The notes under the pieces: generated by a model
What the model was told of the DNA's origin: nothing
Seen by the model: the letters and a program-made list of their open reading frames with translations, nothing else
Databases searched by the model: none
From: Voacanga thouarsii
Taxonomy: Eukaryota > Streptophyta > Magnoliopsida > Gentianales > Apocynaceae
Reading direction: 5' to 3'
Assembly: GCA_026120185.1 (NCBI GenBank)
Contig: JANUWF010003376.1
Span: 310,001 to 374,000, forward strand
DNA: 64,000 nucleotides
Shown here: positions 23,487 through 49,243 of the stretch, one piece after another
Layout of the letters: every line of letters starts with the position of its first letter
Position numbering within the stretch: position 1 is the first letter of the stretch
Program-made: the position numbers and the translations under genes

Positions 23487-23714
23487 CTCCTCGCATCTGT
23501 GAAACGCGAGGAAGTCAGTACCTTGCGTTTCACAAGCGCGAGGTTACTTTTTTGACCGCTTTTTTGACTGCATGAAGCTGGTCTGTGTCAGGCATGTTCT
23601 ATCCTCATACCTCGCATCTCACACACGTGAGGTACCCCCTTTGCGCCGCTCCCCTTTATTTGGCCCCGATTTTGGTGTCCAAAATGGATTTGGACCCTAT
23701 TCGGTCAAATCCCC
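23487..23714. repeat. Right terminal inverted repeat of the MULE
   Basis: It is the reverse complement partner of 17969-18200. It holds near-palindromes of 23 bp at 23489-23511, 23521-23543 and 23610-23632. The outermost 100 bp is the best conserved, which is expected if it is the transposase end-binding region. Confidence 0.85.
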
Positions 23715-23905
23715 GCCAATTATGGAAAATGCAACCTGTAGTTGGCCAACCATGGCCAAACTGGTATTGAGGGTTCAGATTGGGGTTGGCCACTTCGACC
23801 AGCCATCAACAAGCATTTGCTAGTACCTAACCACGCGCAGACCCCTAAGCGTAATAATTTCAAATTATGTTTGAAAGTTTTTTTTTTTCCCTAAGAAAGC
23901 AAATA

Positions 23906-24223
23906 CTCATTCCGTTCTTATTTATTTGTTACAATTGAAAATTTTTGGTGCCCCTTTTAATCTGTCACATTGAAAAAATTTAGGTATCATTAATGTTAAT
24001 TTTATTGCTATACCCTTATATTAAATAACTTAAAAAAGTGAAAGTATAACAACTTTAGAGAGAGAGTTAAGCAAACAAAGTAAGAAAACAGTTGTGGAAA
24101 ACATTAAATACAAGAGTACTTTTGTAATGTATATACAAAATTGTATGAATTTAATAGAGTAACTAATTTTTCTTAAATTGTGTGAAGTAATTAATTATGA
24201 CATATAAATAGGGATGGAGGAAG
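23906..24223 (-). mobile_element. Stowaway-like MITE, copy B (318 bp)
   Basis: It is flanked by TA (23904-23905 and 24224-24225) and starts CTCATTCCGTTCTTATTTAT. Its reverse complement follows 16975-17292 along the full 318 bp, with shared blocks such as TTAAGAAAAATTAGTTA and AAAATTAACATTAATGA. It lies about 420 bp beyond the stop codon of the ALDH3 gene and is non-coding. Confidence 0.85.
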
Positions 24224-24530
24224 TACTATTTAAAAAAAATCTCAAAATAGAAACAGAGTCAATTATAGTATTTCTGAAACAATAGTATAATGAAGAGAAT
24301 TTCTTACATATTATTGACAACATATGATTTCATAATATTTCAATCATAGGATGAATTAATTCCGTATAAATTTATGATGCGATGGTTGAAAATATAACAC
24401 AGCTATTGTATTAATTAAACATCCATATAATACTACTAAGTGCTAAATTGGGACTTTTACCATCAACTATAACAAAAACTTTACGCTAGTAATAAACCCT
24501 GAATTCAAATTATAATATCAATATGATGAT

Positions 24531-24536
24531 TTTATT
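24531..24536 (-). terminator. Candidate poly(A) signal of the ALDH3 gene
   Basis: On the minus strand an AATAAA hexamer occurs about 110 nt downstream of the ALDH3 stop codon, inside an AT-rich 3' region. Plant poly(A) signals are loose, so this is only a candidate. Confidence 0.4.
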
Positions 24537-24644
24537 TTTTCATTTTATAATTTCTATAAATATTTTTTTTTGTCACTGTTCTTTCATTTAATTGTAACAC
24601 ATATCTAAAACATACAACGTCTAGAAATTCAAATTTCATCAACA

Positions 24645-39244
<14,600 letters not shown>

Positions 39245-39292
39245 TATGTGGTTGGAATACTGAGTTTGGCCTTTGCTTGAGCCCTATATGCC

Positions 39293-39302
39293 CTTTTTAT
39301 AC
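39293..39302 (-). promoter_or_regulatory. Candidate TATA box of the ALDH3 gene
   Basis: On the minus strand GTATAAAAAGGG sits about 50 bp upstream of the ATG at 39244. A transcript starting some 30 bp below it would have a very short leader of roughly 20 nt. Confidence 0.55.
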
Positions 39303-39303
39303 C

Positions 39304-41745
39304 TGTGTCCTTTTGGTCCCAAAGTTAGCTTGGTTTTATTAATGTTGAAACATCATTAATTCCAAAAAAAAGAAAAAAAAAGTAAATGCATAGTTAATTT
39401 ATAGGTGGTATTAAAGATAGTTGTTAGAACACAATGGTGATACCCATTTTTTTTTTTTTTTCAAATGATGCATTTCTTTTAGAAAAAAATTAAAATTTTT
39501 TACAGACGTTCTTTTAAAAAATATTTTTTTCCTAAAAAATTTTCAAATTTATAATATTATTTTTAAATATATTTTTTTATGTAAAACTACTGGTTCGTTC
39601 CTCCATATTTCCATTATTTGCCTTTCTTTCTCATTGAAGTTTTTTGAATGTTGAGATATACGTGTCACATGTTTACACTGCCGACGCTATTCATATCAAT
39701 AATTGCGGTTTGATACACACCATTTTTTTTCCTCCTTTTTTTTAGTGTCATTGGGTTGACGTATCATCTTCCATTATATGGCCCCCTTTTTTATTTCTCT
39801 CTCTTCCGGTTGCGGGTGAATTGCCCCATATATAGTTACGAATATTTACAGCAACTGCATTTTTTGCAATATAGTCACCTACTTCTCGTCACAGCATTTT
39901 TTTCCCATTCTAGATTATTCACAATTTAAACATTATGCTGCTTTATAATTGTCTAAGAGAATTTTATTAAGTCCTCCATGTATGTAAGAGACTTCGACCT
40001 ATATGTATGTTTCATCATTTATTTCATGCTTGATTGCATGAAGGCCGTGCCAGAAAGACTAGGCTTTTCATTATTAAATTATGAAAATTAATCAATAAAT
40101 AAAGAGATGAAATATAAATTCAAGAAATTATCTAATCTTTTTAAGCAATAATAGTGACGCAATAACACATATTAATTTAATTGACAGCTCAAAGTTTTAC
40201 TTGTGTGCTATTACTTGTGTACTATTATCTAACATTTTAATTTAATGTACTATTACTTGTGTGCTTTCGATCTATGAGTAAGGTACACTTTAGTAGATCA
40301 ATTTAGGACTTGATTATGTGGTTGGCAATACTTAGAGTTATTAGGAAAAGAAATGACTAAATTAATTGCTAATTGGTCCAAACAACGAGTGCCCAAAGGG
40401 CTCTTTTAGTTGTTAGTAATGGATATGATAACAAATTCCTCCTGTTGATTTTATAAATTCGGAACATTAAAATATTTTTGCTTCCTATTCTTAAGGGGGA
40501 AAAAAAACAAGAGAAAAGAAAATCTTTTACTCACAAATTTAACTTAAAGCAAATTGGTTCTCCAATTATGTTTATTTTTTTTTGGCCTTATCTAAGTAGC
40601 AATTTTTCCCCATTTTTTTAATCCCTTTTTTTTGGTATTTTAGTTCTAACTACTACCTGGTCAATAGCAAAGTCCAGCGAAACAATCCCGGCCGGTTGCT
40701 CATATGACTCGCTGTTGAAGGGTAAAATAGTCAATTTGAGAGCGTACAAGATACTATCATGTGCGTTCTTTTGGGAAGAAAAATGGTTTAAATTGACTAT
40801 TTGTCCTTCAACAATAAGTCGGGTGAATGGCAATAGGTCATTCCTCCAGACTTCACTGCTTCAGTGATTGAAACCAAATTTAATGAAAAAAAAAGATTAA
40901 AAAAAGTAAAAAAAATTGACAGACAAATGTTACTAATTACTTTTCTCAAATTTACTACAAGCATCTGAATTTCAAATCTTCGAAACGATAGGGAAATTAT
41001 ATCAACAAAATTAACCACCAAACTCAACACCCATAATCACAATTAACTTAACTAATTCCAAAACCATCTTCAAGTTTTTTTTTTTTAATACTAAAAATGA
41101 TAAAATGATATAGTTTAATTTAAAATACAGATTTGTAAAAAAAAAATTCAAGTAAAATATTAAGGAAAAATGATATTTTAGAGTTTTTGGTGGCTTGTAA
41201 AGATTTGTGATGAGGATTTTAAGACCAAACTTTAGTTTATGTTAGGTTAGGTAAACCCAAAATATGTTAATCACGCTGTTGGCTGTGAAAAAGTGCAGCT
41301 AGTCGGGCAGAGTATTCTTATGTTGTCCTAGCCAAGCTGACCTCCGTCAAATTCGGTCGAGACGGCTAAAACAGAAAATTACTTTAAACCAAAGGCTATT
41401 TCAGAAATAGATAAAATGATGTGTATATGGACCCAAAATTTAGAAAAGTCACTTCTCTTTTTGATCTAATGAACAAAACTCTGAACAGATAACCAATTCC
41501 TATCACTCTGAGAGAATATTTTAGGATGTAAATTGGAATTAAATTTGAACAATTATGTAAATGAAACGAAAATGAAAGAAATTGCTTTAATGATCTTTGG
41601 ATGTTTTGCCTCCCGCTTGCCTTGATCACGCCTTGATTTATACACTTATTCTCCCGTACTTTTGCCAGGGTCACTGTATTTGGCGGTGGTTTTCCCCTTG
41701 TATGTTCATGGCACACTGTGAGAATGTGGGTAACCTCTTCTCAAG
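39304..41745. other. Intergenic sequence upstream of ALDH3
   Basis: AT-rich, with poly-A/T runs. Minus-strand frames at 40618-41030 and 41396-41716 have no known domain. A repeated ACTTGTGTGCTATTAC / TACTATTACTTGTGTG motif occurs at 40197-40262. The ALDH3 promoter would lie in the first kilobase, but no specific element beyond the TATA box can be supported. Confidence 0.5.
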
Positions 41746-42047
41746 TGTCACACCCTAGAACCGAGGATGACATGGCAACACCTCAAAATGTTGAACCCTT
41801 ATATACCATAAATAACCAAAACAAAACATTCTAGTAATACTTAAAGAATATCCTTACATCGTTTTTAAATCCAAAACAAAACATACATAAAATAAAGCAA
41901 AAATGAAAAACAACTAGTCACTCTATATCTTCTTCAAACCGTTCTTCCAATTCATCCTCATCTAACTGAGAATCTGCAAAATATTGAATAAGGAGTGATC
42001 TCACTAGCTCAATAAGGAAATCTGGCTTACCTGGGATTGATCATGCT

Positions 42048-42083
<36 letters not shown>

Positions 42084-43487
42084 TTATAAAACATTTGTTT
42101 AAAATAGCTTAGAAATTAGGGTAAAACACAACTCATAGGGTTTTAAAATATCTTCCTGGTGGGTTGGTCGCACTATATGAAGATCTCAGAATGACACACA
42201 AAGAAATGAAAGGGAGGAAAAAAAACTAATAAATCTCTTAACCTTACTCAATACTGAACCAAATAAGGCATATTTGGCACATGAATACTGAACCGGTATT
42301 GTTTATTCAGTGAAAATAATGGCAAACAAATCAAGGGAAAAGACCGTCACCTCCGTAGAAGAAAATTGGCACCGAAAACAAAGCAGAATGGACCCGACAT
42401 CGGCTGGGGGAAACACAGCTGGCGCTGGTGCATCGAACAATGCGAAGCCGGTGCCAGTTGTGAGCGAGAGAGCCAGCGCTAGGTGTGCTCTGGAATGGGT
42501 GAACGCGATTTTTAGAGTACCCAAAAGCCTACCTGCAACATCCCAACCTCAGGAACCAAACCAACCACGCACTTTATCAAGGAAAAACACCGTTTTCGTG
42601 CACCAAAAACCATTTAAACACACACACACACATAGATGATTCATGCTTGGAGATTTTGATTTGGCTTAACTGATCAGTCTCCCAATTATTATATCCTATT
42701 AGGAGAAGGGTCTTAGCTTATCCTAGGTATTATAACCCCCTAGTAAGGGCCTTATAGCTTATAAAGTTAGGGAATTCCCTACTAAAACGAAACCTACAAG
42801 CAGTTAACATCACATGAATTAGAAAATCAGCCCATAGACATAGAACTTCGCTTAAACTCATAATTTTCAATGAACATAACTATTTGTGCAGAAATAACAA
42901 TTAACATATCATACTCAATACTATTTTCATATAATCAAAATACCACTTTCATAAAGAAATCAAGAGACATCATTAATTTTGAAGAAAACAGTAACCAACA
43001 CCAAATACAGAAAAATCCAATTTCTTTACCTACCGAATTCAATCGAGTGGAGCCTCCTAAAGCTTCCACTCAAGCCTCCAAACACTTATTCACCTTCAAT
43101 TAAAACCTAAACAATACAATTAATCCTCTAATCGATTTTTTTTTCCAATTTAGAACCTTAACACTCTAACTTCACTTCAAGAATACCAAGTCTCAATCTA
43201 TGCTACAAACACCATAACCAACAAAAATTATGAAGATTTGATGTCAAAGGCTCAAGCCACTTCTCAGATTCTCCCTTCTCTTTACTCATCTCCTCTTCTG
43301 AAATAGTTTCAGAAAAGAACGTAACTATTTAGAATATGACCGAGCCTATAATTAAGTAATTAATCAAAACCCCCTAGCCCCACAACTTATAATACTAACT
43401 ATTAAGCCTTATGGATTCTAACCCACTAATTATAAGAAAAACAACAGCCCAATAAACCCATCAAAGGAAGGAATCGGTAGGCTCACA
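41746..43487 (-). repeat. LTR A, Tekay/Del-like gypsy family (minus orientation)
   Basis: On the minus strand it opens TGTGAGCCTACCGATTCC and closes CTAGGGTGTGACA. It is 1742 bp, and 49244-51008 is a plus-strand relative (roughly 85-90 percent identical by eye over the first 150 bp). Next to it at 43488 is the purine tract GGAGAGTGGAA on the minus strand, so this is a 3' LTR. It includes a (TA)n run at 42053-42079 and GC-rich GCGCTGG/GCCGGTGCC cores at 42420-42480. The flank TCAAG at 41741-41745 has no identified partner. Confidence 0.8.
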
Positions 43488-44560
43488 TTCCACTCTCCTT
43501 ACAAAAGTTTCGTCCTCGAAACTTACGCACCTTGGTCCTAAAAAAAGAACGGATACTTCTAGCGTGCATCTTCCTGTAATTCCCAAATCGCTTCTCATTC
43601 AGAATGATTTGACCATTGCACCTTAACATAGGGTATCGTCCTCCGTCTCAGAACTTCCAGCTTCCTATCCACGATCCTTACTGATACTTCCTTATAAGTC
43701 AAGTCTTCACGTACTCGCAAAGGCAACATTTTCAAAATATGACTTGGGCCCGAAACATACCGTCGTAGCTGGGATATGTGAAAAACACCGTGTATCCTGA
43801 ATAATGCTGGCGGCAAGGCTAACCTGTAATCCAAATCTCCTACTCTCTCAAGGATTTCATACGACCCTATATACATTAGACTAAACTTCACACTCTTACC
43901 AAACCTCATTACCCCCTTCGTAAGGGATACCTTCAAATATACTTTCTCACCATACTGAAACTCCAGTGGCCTTCGCTTGCTGTCAGTCCAACTCTTTTGG
44001 CAGTCCTAGGTAGCTTTTAATCTTTCATGAATAATCAATATTTTATTTGAAGCAATTTGTATCAACTCTGGTCCGGTTATACTCCTTTCCTCTACGTCAT
44101 CCTAACAGCTTGGAGACCTACACTTCCGCTCATAAAGAGCTTTATAAGGTGCCATTCCAATATTGGTTTGATAACTGTTATTATAAGAAAACTTTACCAA
44201 TGCTAAACTATCAATCTAGCTCCCCTTGAAGTCCAACACACAGGCCCGCAACATATCCTCCAATGTTTGAATTGTCCTTTCTGATTGACTGTTAGTTTGA
44301 GGATAAAACGCTGTACTAAGTATGATGGTGGTTCCTATGGCCTTATTGAAACTTTTCCAACATCGGGATACGAACCTGGTATCTTTGTCTGATACTATAC
44401 TCATTGGCATCCCATGCAACCTGACAATCTCATCCATATACATTCCAACCATCTCCTCTGTAAAGCTATTACCTTCATAGGCATGAAGTGCACTAACTTG
44501 ATTAGATGATCCACCACAACTCAGATAGTGTCTTTTCCTGTCTTAGGTAACCCAATGAAG
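43488..44560 (-). pseudogene. Tekay-like integrase/chromodomain fragment, inverted
   Basis: Minus-strand pieces include MDEIVRLHGMPMSIVSDKDT (44440-44380), [15 protein letters not shown] near 44270, and the block 43936-43595 with [20 protein letters not shown], then a Tekay-type C-terminal chromodomain (RTIPYVKVQWSNHSE). Stops occur after the integrase core and in the linker. The fragment ends at about 44558, where the same family continues on the opposite strand. Confidence 0.8.
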
Positions 44561-44589
44561 GTATGGTCCTACCAGGTGGCACTAGGGAT

Positions 44590-45720
44590 CTCCTTGTCAC
44601 TAGTGCATCAATGGACATGCCTACTGCATTAGCTATGGTGGCTCAAGCGATACAGAGTCAGTAGCTGCTATAGCAAAAGCAAATTAGAGTTCAGTAAGAG
44701 CAGCTAAAGTTGCAAGCAGAGCAGCAGTAGTTACAAGGGGACCGGGAGCGGCAGGTATTAGAAGAATGACTCGAGAGCTCGATTACTTTACAAAAGGATG
44801 CAGAAGATGGAGCTTCCGACATTCAATGGTTTAGGAGGGCCCAAGAGAGCAGATGAATGGATCGAGGAACTAGAACACCATTTTGAGACCATGGAGGTCC
44901 TTGAGAGAGTCAAACCAAAGGTAGCTATTTCGTTCTTGGTTGGTAAGGCACTGAGATGGTGGAAGGGGGTGAAGCCCATCTACTACCAAAGAGATGAGCC
45001 ATTCACATGGGAGAAGTGCAGAGAAGTATTTCTCGAGCAGTACTTCCCTAACACATTCAAGATCGAGAAAGAAAATTAGTTCTTTGAGGTTGTACAGACA
45101 GAACAGATGAGTGTGACTGGTTATGTACTCAAGTTCAACTCGTTTGGGAAATATGTACTTACAGTTACTCGGGATCCTACTTCAAGGACTAACCGTTTCA
45201 TTCATGGGGCTGCTACCCAAGATTCGTGGAAGGTTATCTGCAATCAGATCTAGCACTTACAAGAAAGCTTATCAGAGGAGTCTGAACATTGAGGCGAAGT
45301 TTAGGAGATCTGATGCAGATAGGGACCAAAAGAGACCAAGGTCAGCGTTTAGCCAGGGACAGGGGTCCAAGCCAATGGTCAGTTATGGGCAGAGTGCTAG
45401 ACCGGGTTCAACCAGGGTTAGAGATTTGGGCAGGTATCCACAAGTTAGAGATTTAGGCAGGTGTCCATAGGTCCACCAGACGCAAAAAGGAAAGCTTTTT
45501 CTAGTCAGGTTAGGCTGACTACATCAAGGGCATCGACAATTAGAACAGCGGGGTCTACAACTTTTAATGCCAATACACTCTGGAAGGAGTGTGCCACCTG
45601 TGGCAAGTGTTATTTGGGAGAATGCAGGTGGGCTTCAAGAGGTTAATTTTTATATGAGAATTTAGGGCAAAAGATTGGATAGTACCCCGAGCCAGCTAGA
45701 AAAACTGGCTTAGGGACATG
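44590..45720 (+). pseudogene. Tekay-like gag with zinc knuckle, broken
   Basis: Frames start near PTALAMVAQAIQSQ (44620), with several TAG stops in the glutamine-rich coil (44664-44770). The capsid block 44798-45079 includes FNGLGGPKRADEWIEELEHH and KALRWWKG. It breaks near 45078 and again near 45120. Later CATCGKCYLGECRWASRG near 45595-45640 is the Tekay-type knuckle. The sister gag at 54409-55293 aligns throughout. Not functional. Confidence 0.8.
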
Positions 45721-45789
45721 AAGTGCGCAACCATCCAGAGTAGGGGATCAGAAATAAAAAAACCAACGCTCGAGTTTTGCTCTTATTCA

Positions 45790-48700
45790 GGAGAAGGCTA
45801 AGACGGCTGAGCACGTTGTGATAGGTACTATCCTAATTAATTATGTGCCTACTGTAGTGTTATTTGATTGCGGAGCATTGCATTTGTTCATATCCTGTAG
45901 GTTTGCTAAGATCTTGAAATTAGACCCTATTCATCTAGTGGATTTATATAGAGTAGCAATATCCAATGAAAAAGTTTTAGTTTCTAACTTGGTGCATAGG
46001 GGATGTCAGATAGCTATCGGTAAGGAACAACTTGATGCGAACCTACTTTAGATAACTATGGTTGATTTTGACATGATTTTGGGTATGAATTGGTTGGCTA
46101 CTAATCATGTTTTGGTGGACTACTTGAAGAAGGAGGTGCAATTTGCTCTACCGGACAAAGTTATTCTCCACTTTTGAAGCAAAGGGAGAGTGATGGGCAA
46201 GAGATCGATACCGGTGATCTTTGCAATTAGGGCTCGCAAGAATCTACAAAAATATTGTGAGGCATACTTAGCATGTGTGATGGAGATAAAGAAGCAAGAA
46301 CCGCGGATTGAGGATATTCTAATTGGAAATGAGTTCCGGGATATGTTTCTGGAGGATCTACTAGGTGTACCACGAGAAAGAGAGGTTGATTTCGAAATCA
46401 ACTTGATTCTAGGAGTTGAACCGATTTCAAAAGTACCATATCACATTGTGCTAGCTGAGTTATGAGAACTAAAAGCATGGCTTCAGGAGCTATTGGACAA
46501 GAAGTTTATATGTCCTAATGTATCTCCATGGAGTGCTCCCACCCTGTTTGTGAAGAAGAAGGATGAAAGTATGAGGATATGCATCGACTACAGAGAATTG
46601 AATAAGATCACGGTGAAGAACAAATACCCATTTCATAGGATTGATGATCTGTTTGACTAGTTGAAGAGAGCAAAGGTGTTCTCTAAGATCGATCTACATT
46701 TTGGGTATCATCAGTTGCAGATTAAACATGAAGACATTCCAAAAAGTGCTTTTTGAACTCGGTATAGACACTATGAGTTCCTAATCATGCCTTTTAATTT
46801 GACTAATGTACCAGTAGCTTTTATGGAGTTGATGAATTGGGTCTTCAAGGATGAACTTGACAGGTTCATAGCAGTGTTCATAGATGATATTCTGGTGTAT
46901 TCCCTATCTGAGGATATGCATTGGGAACACCTAAGAGTGGTATTGCAGAGACTTAGGGAGCAGAGGTTGTATGCTAAATTCAGTAAGTGTGAGTTCTGAC
47001 TTAAGAATATGGCATTTTTGGGTCATGTGATATCTAAAGAGGGAGTCTCCATTGATCCTAAGAAGATCGAGACAATCATTGAGTAGCCTAGGCCAACTAA
47101 CACACCAGAACTTAGAATTTCTTATGGTTGGCAGGTTACTACTGGAAGTTTGTGGAGGACTTTTCAATGATTGCTACCCATTGATGCAGTTAACCCAGGA
47201 GAGAATCCAGTTCAAGTGGAGTGAGACTTGTGAGAAAAACTTTCAACAGCTGAAGAAATTACTGACGTTGGCACTTGTTTTGGCATTACCGTCAGAGGCA
47301 GGAGGATTTACTATTTACAGTGATGCCTTGAAGAACGGGTTAGGTTGTTTGTTGATGCAGAATAGTAAGGTGATCGCCTATGCTTCTCGGCAGTTAAAGC
47401 CTTACGAGCAAAACTACCCAACATACGACTTGCAGTTGGCAGCAACGGTGTTTTCAATAAAGATTTGGCAGCATTATTTGTATGGGAAAATGTGTGACGT
47501 CTTCACCGATCATCAGAGTTTAAAGTATCCATTCACACAAAAAAGCATAGCATGAGGTAACAGTGATGGTTGGAGTTGCTCAAGGACTATGATTTAAAGA
47601 TTAGCTATCATCCCGGAAAGGCCAATCAGGTAGTGGATGCTCTTAGTAGGAAGAGGTCTAGCACTTTAGCAGCTTTACTCATAGTTTGGGATCGACTTAT
47701 CGCGGAGTTTGAAAGGTTAGAATTAGAAGCGGTGTAGTCGGCTTCGGGATGTTTGGCTGCTATGGTGGCATAGTCGTCTTTGGTTGAGAGAATCAAGGCG
47801 GCTCAATCGGGGGATGTGGAATTGGAAAAGAAAAGAGTAGTGGCTCTTGGAGGTAATCAGTTGGACTTTCAGATTCATACAGATGGCATTCTTTGTTTCA
47901 GGGGTAGATTGTGTGTTCCCAATGATGAGACATTGAATAAGGACGCGTACAACACGAGATTCTTAGTTTACCCAAGAGGAACCAAGATGTATCGGGATCT
48001 CAAGAAGTACTATTGGTGGAGTGGTATGAAGCGGAGTATAGTAGAATATATGTCTAAGTGCTTGGTAAGTCAGCAAGTTAAGGCGAAACACCAAAGACCT
48101 ACTGGATTACTCAAGCCTTTAGAAATTCTGGTATAGAAGTAGGAGCATATCACGATGGATTTCGTCATTGGGTTACCTAAGACCAAGACGGGAAAAGACA
48201 CTATCTGGGTTTTGGTGGATTATCTAACCAAGTCAGCGCACTTCATACCTATGAAAGTAACAGCTTTTATGGAGGAGTTGGTTAAAATGTACATGGATGA
48301 GATTGTCAGGTTGCACGGGGTGCTAGTGAATATAGTGTCAGATAGAGATACCAAGTTTGTATCCCGATTTTGGAAGAGTTTCAACAAGGCCATGGGAACT
48401 ACTGTCACACTTAGTACAGCGTTTCATCCTCAAACCGACGGTCAGTCAGAGAGGATAATTTAGACATTGGAGAAAATGCAGCGGGCCTGTATGTTGGACT
48501 TCAAGGGGAGCTGGAATGACATTTTGGCATTGGTAGAGTTTTCTTACAATAATAAGTTTCAAGCTAGCATTGGAATGACACCTTATAAAGCTCTTTATGG
48601 ATGGAAGTGTCGGTTTCCAAGCTGTTGGGATGACGTAGGGGAAAGGAGTATGACTGGACCAAAGTTGGTATAGATTACTTCAGATAAAGTATTGGTTAAT

Positions 48701-49170
48701 CGTGAAAGATTGAAAGCTACCCAGGATCGCCAGAAGAGTTGGGCTGATAGTAAGCGAAGGCTACTGGATTTTTAGTGTGGTGAGAAAGTATATTTGAAGG
48801 TATCCCCTACGAAGGAGGTAATGAGGTTTGGTAAGAATGGAAAGCTAAGTCCAAAGTATGTAGGGCCATATGAAATCCTTGAGAGAGTAGGAGGTTTAGC
48901 TTATAGGTTAGCTTTGCCGTCAGCATTATCTAGGATACATGGTTTTTTTCACGTATCCCAGCTACGACGGTATATTTCAGACCCAAGTTATATTTTGAAA
49001 ATGTTGCCTTTGTGAGTACGTGAAGACTTGACTTATGAGGAAGTACTAGTATGGATCGTGTATAGGAAGCTACAAGTTCTGAGACGGAGGATGATTCTCT
49101 ATGTTAAGATGCAATGGTCAAATCATTCTCAACGGGAAGCAATTTGGGAGTTGGAGGAAGATGCACGCTA
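45790..49170 (+). pseudogene. Tekay-like pol (PR, RT, RNase H, IN, chromodomain), broken
   Basis: Protease: VLFDCGALHLFIS near 45865 keeps the DCGA-type motif. Reverse transcriptase: [20 protein letters not shown] near 46550, [13 protein letters not shown] near 46680, then [11 protein letters not shown] near 46880. RNase [14 protein letters not shown] near 47310 and [10 protein letters not shown] near 47500. Integrase: MDFVIGLPKTKTG near 48155, DRDTKFVSRFW near 48340, TDGQSERII near 48435. C-terminus: [19 protein letters not shown] near 48855. Stops at about 46464, 46660, 46757, 47000, 47085, 47554, 48134 and 48464 show decay. Confidence 0.85.
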
Positions 49171-49243
49171 GAAGTATCCGTTCTTATTTGAGGACCAATG
49201 TGCATAAGTTTTGAGGACGAAACTTTTTGTGAGGAGGGTAGAA

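Larger units (their letters stand above)
17969..23714 (-). mobile_element. Mutator-like element (MULE) carrying a plant mobile domain gene
   Basis: Long terminal inverted repeats start GGGGATTTGAC at 17970 and end GTCAAATCCCC at 23714. Pairing is about 100 bp near-continuous (GAATAGGGTCCAAATCCATT on the left matches the right end), then patchier. Flanking 9-mers GCTAGTTAT (17960-17968) and GCCAATTAT (23715-23723) match at 7 of 9 bases, a plausible aged MULE duplication. Inside, on the minus strand, are a MuDR-type N-terminal/transposase remnant (21925-20300) and then a PMD gene (about 20140-18804). Each TIR holds three 23-bp near-palindromes with CCTCG...GAGG ends. At 5746 bp it is probably non-autonomous now. 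Confidence 0.8.
44561..49243 (+). mobile_element. Tekay/Del-like gypsy internal region, plus strand, 5' end missing
   Basis: It runs gag, protease, reverse transcriptase, RNase H, integrase, chromodomain on the plus strand, ending at a purine tract (GAGGAGGGTAGAA) before LTR C. The gag start, leader, primer site and 5' LTR are absent: homology with the sister copy at 51252-55935 begins mid-leader/gag at about 44562. The upstream neighbour is an inverted 3' fragment of the same family. Confidence 0.85.

Noticed and set aside
40618..41030. Two minus-strand frames upstream of ALDH3 as a gene
   Set aside because: They are short and in an AT-rich region, with no recognisable domain, no convincing splice sites and a hydrophobic low-complexity part.
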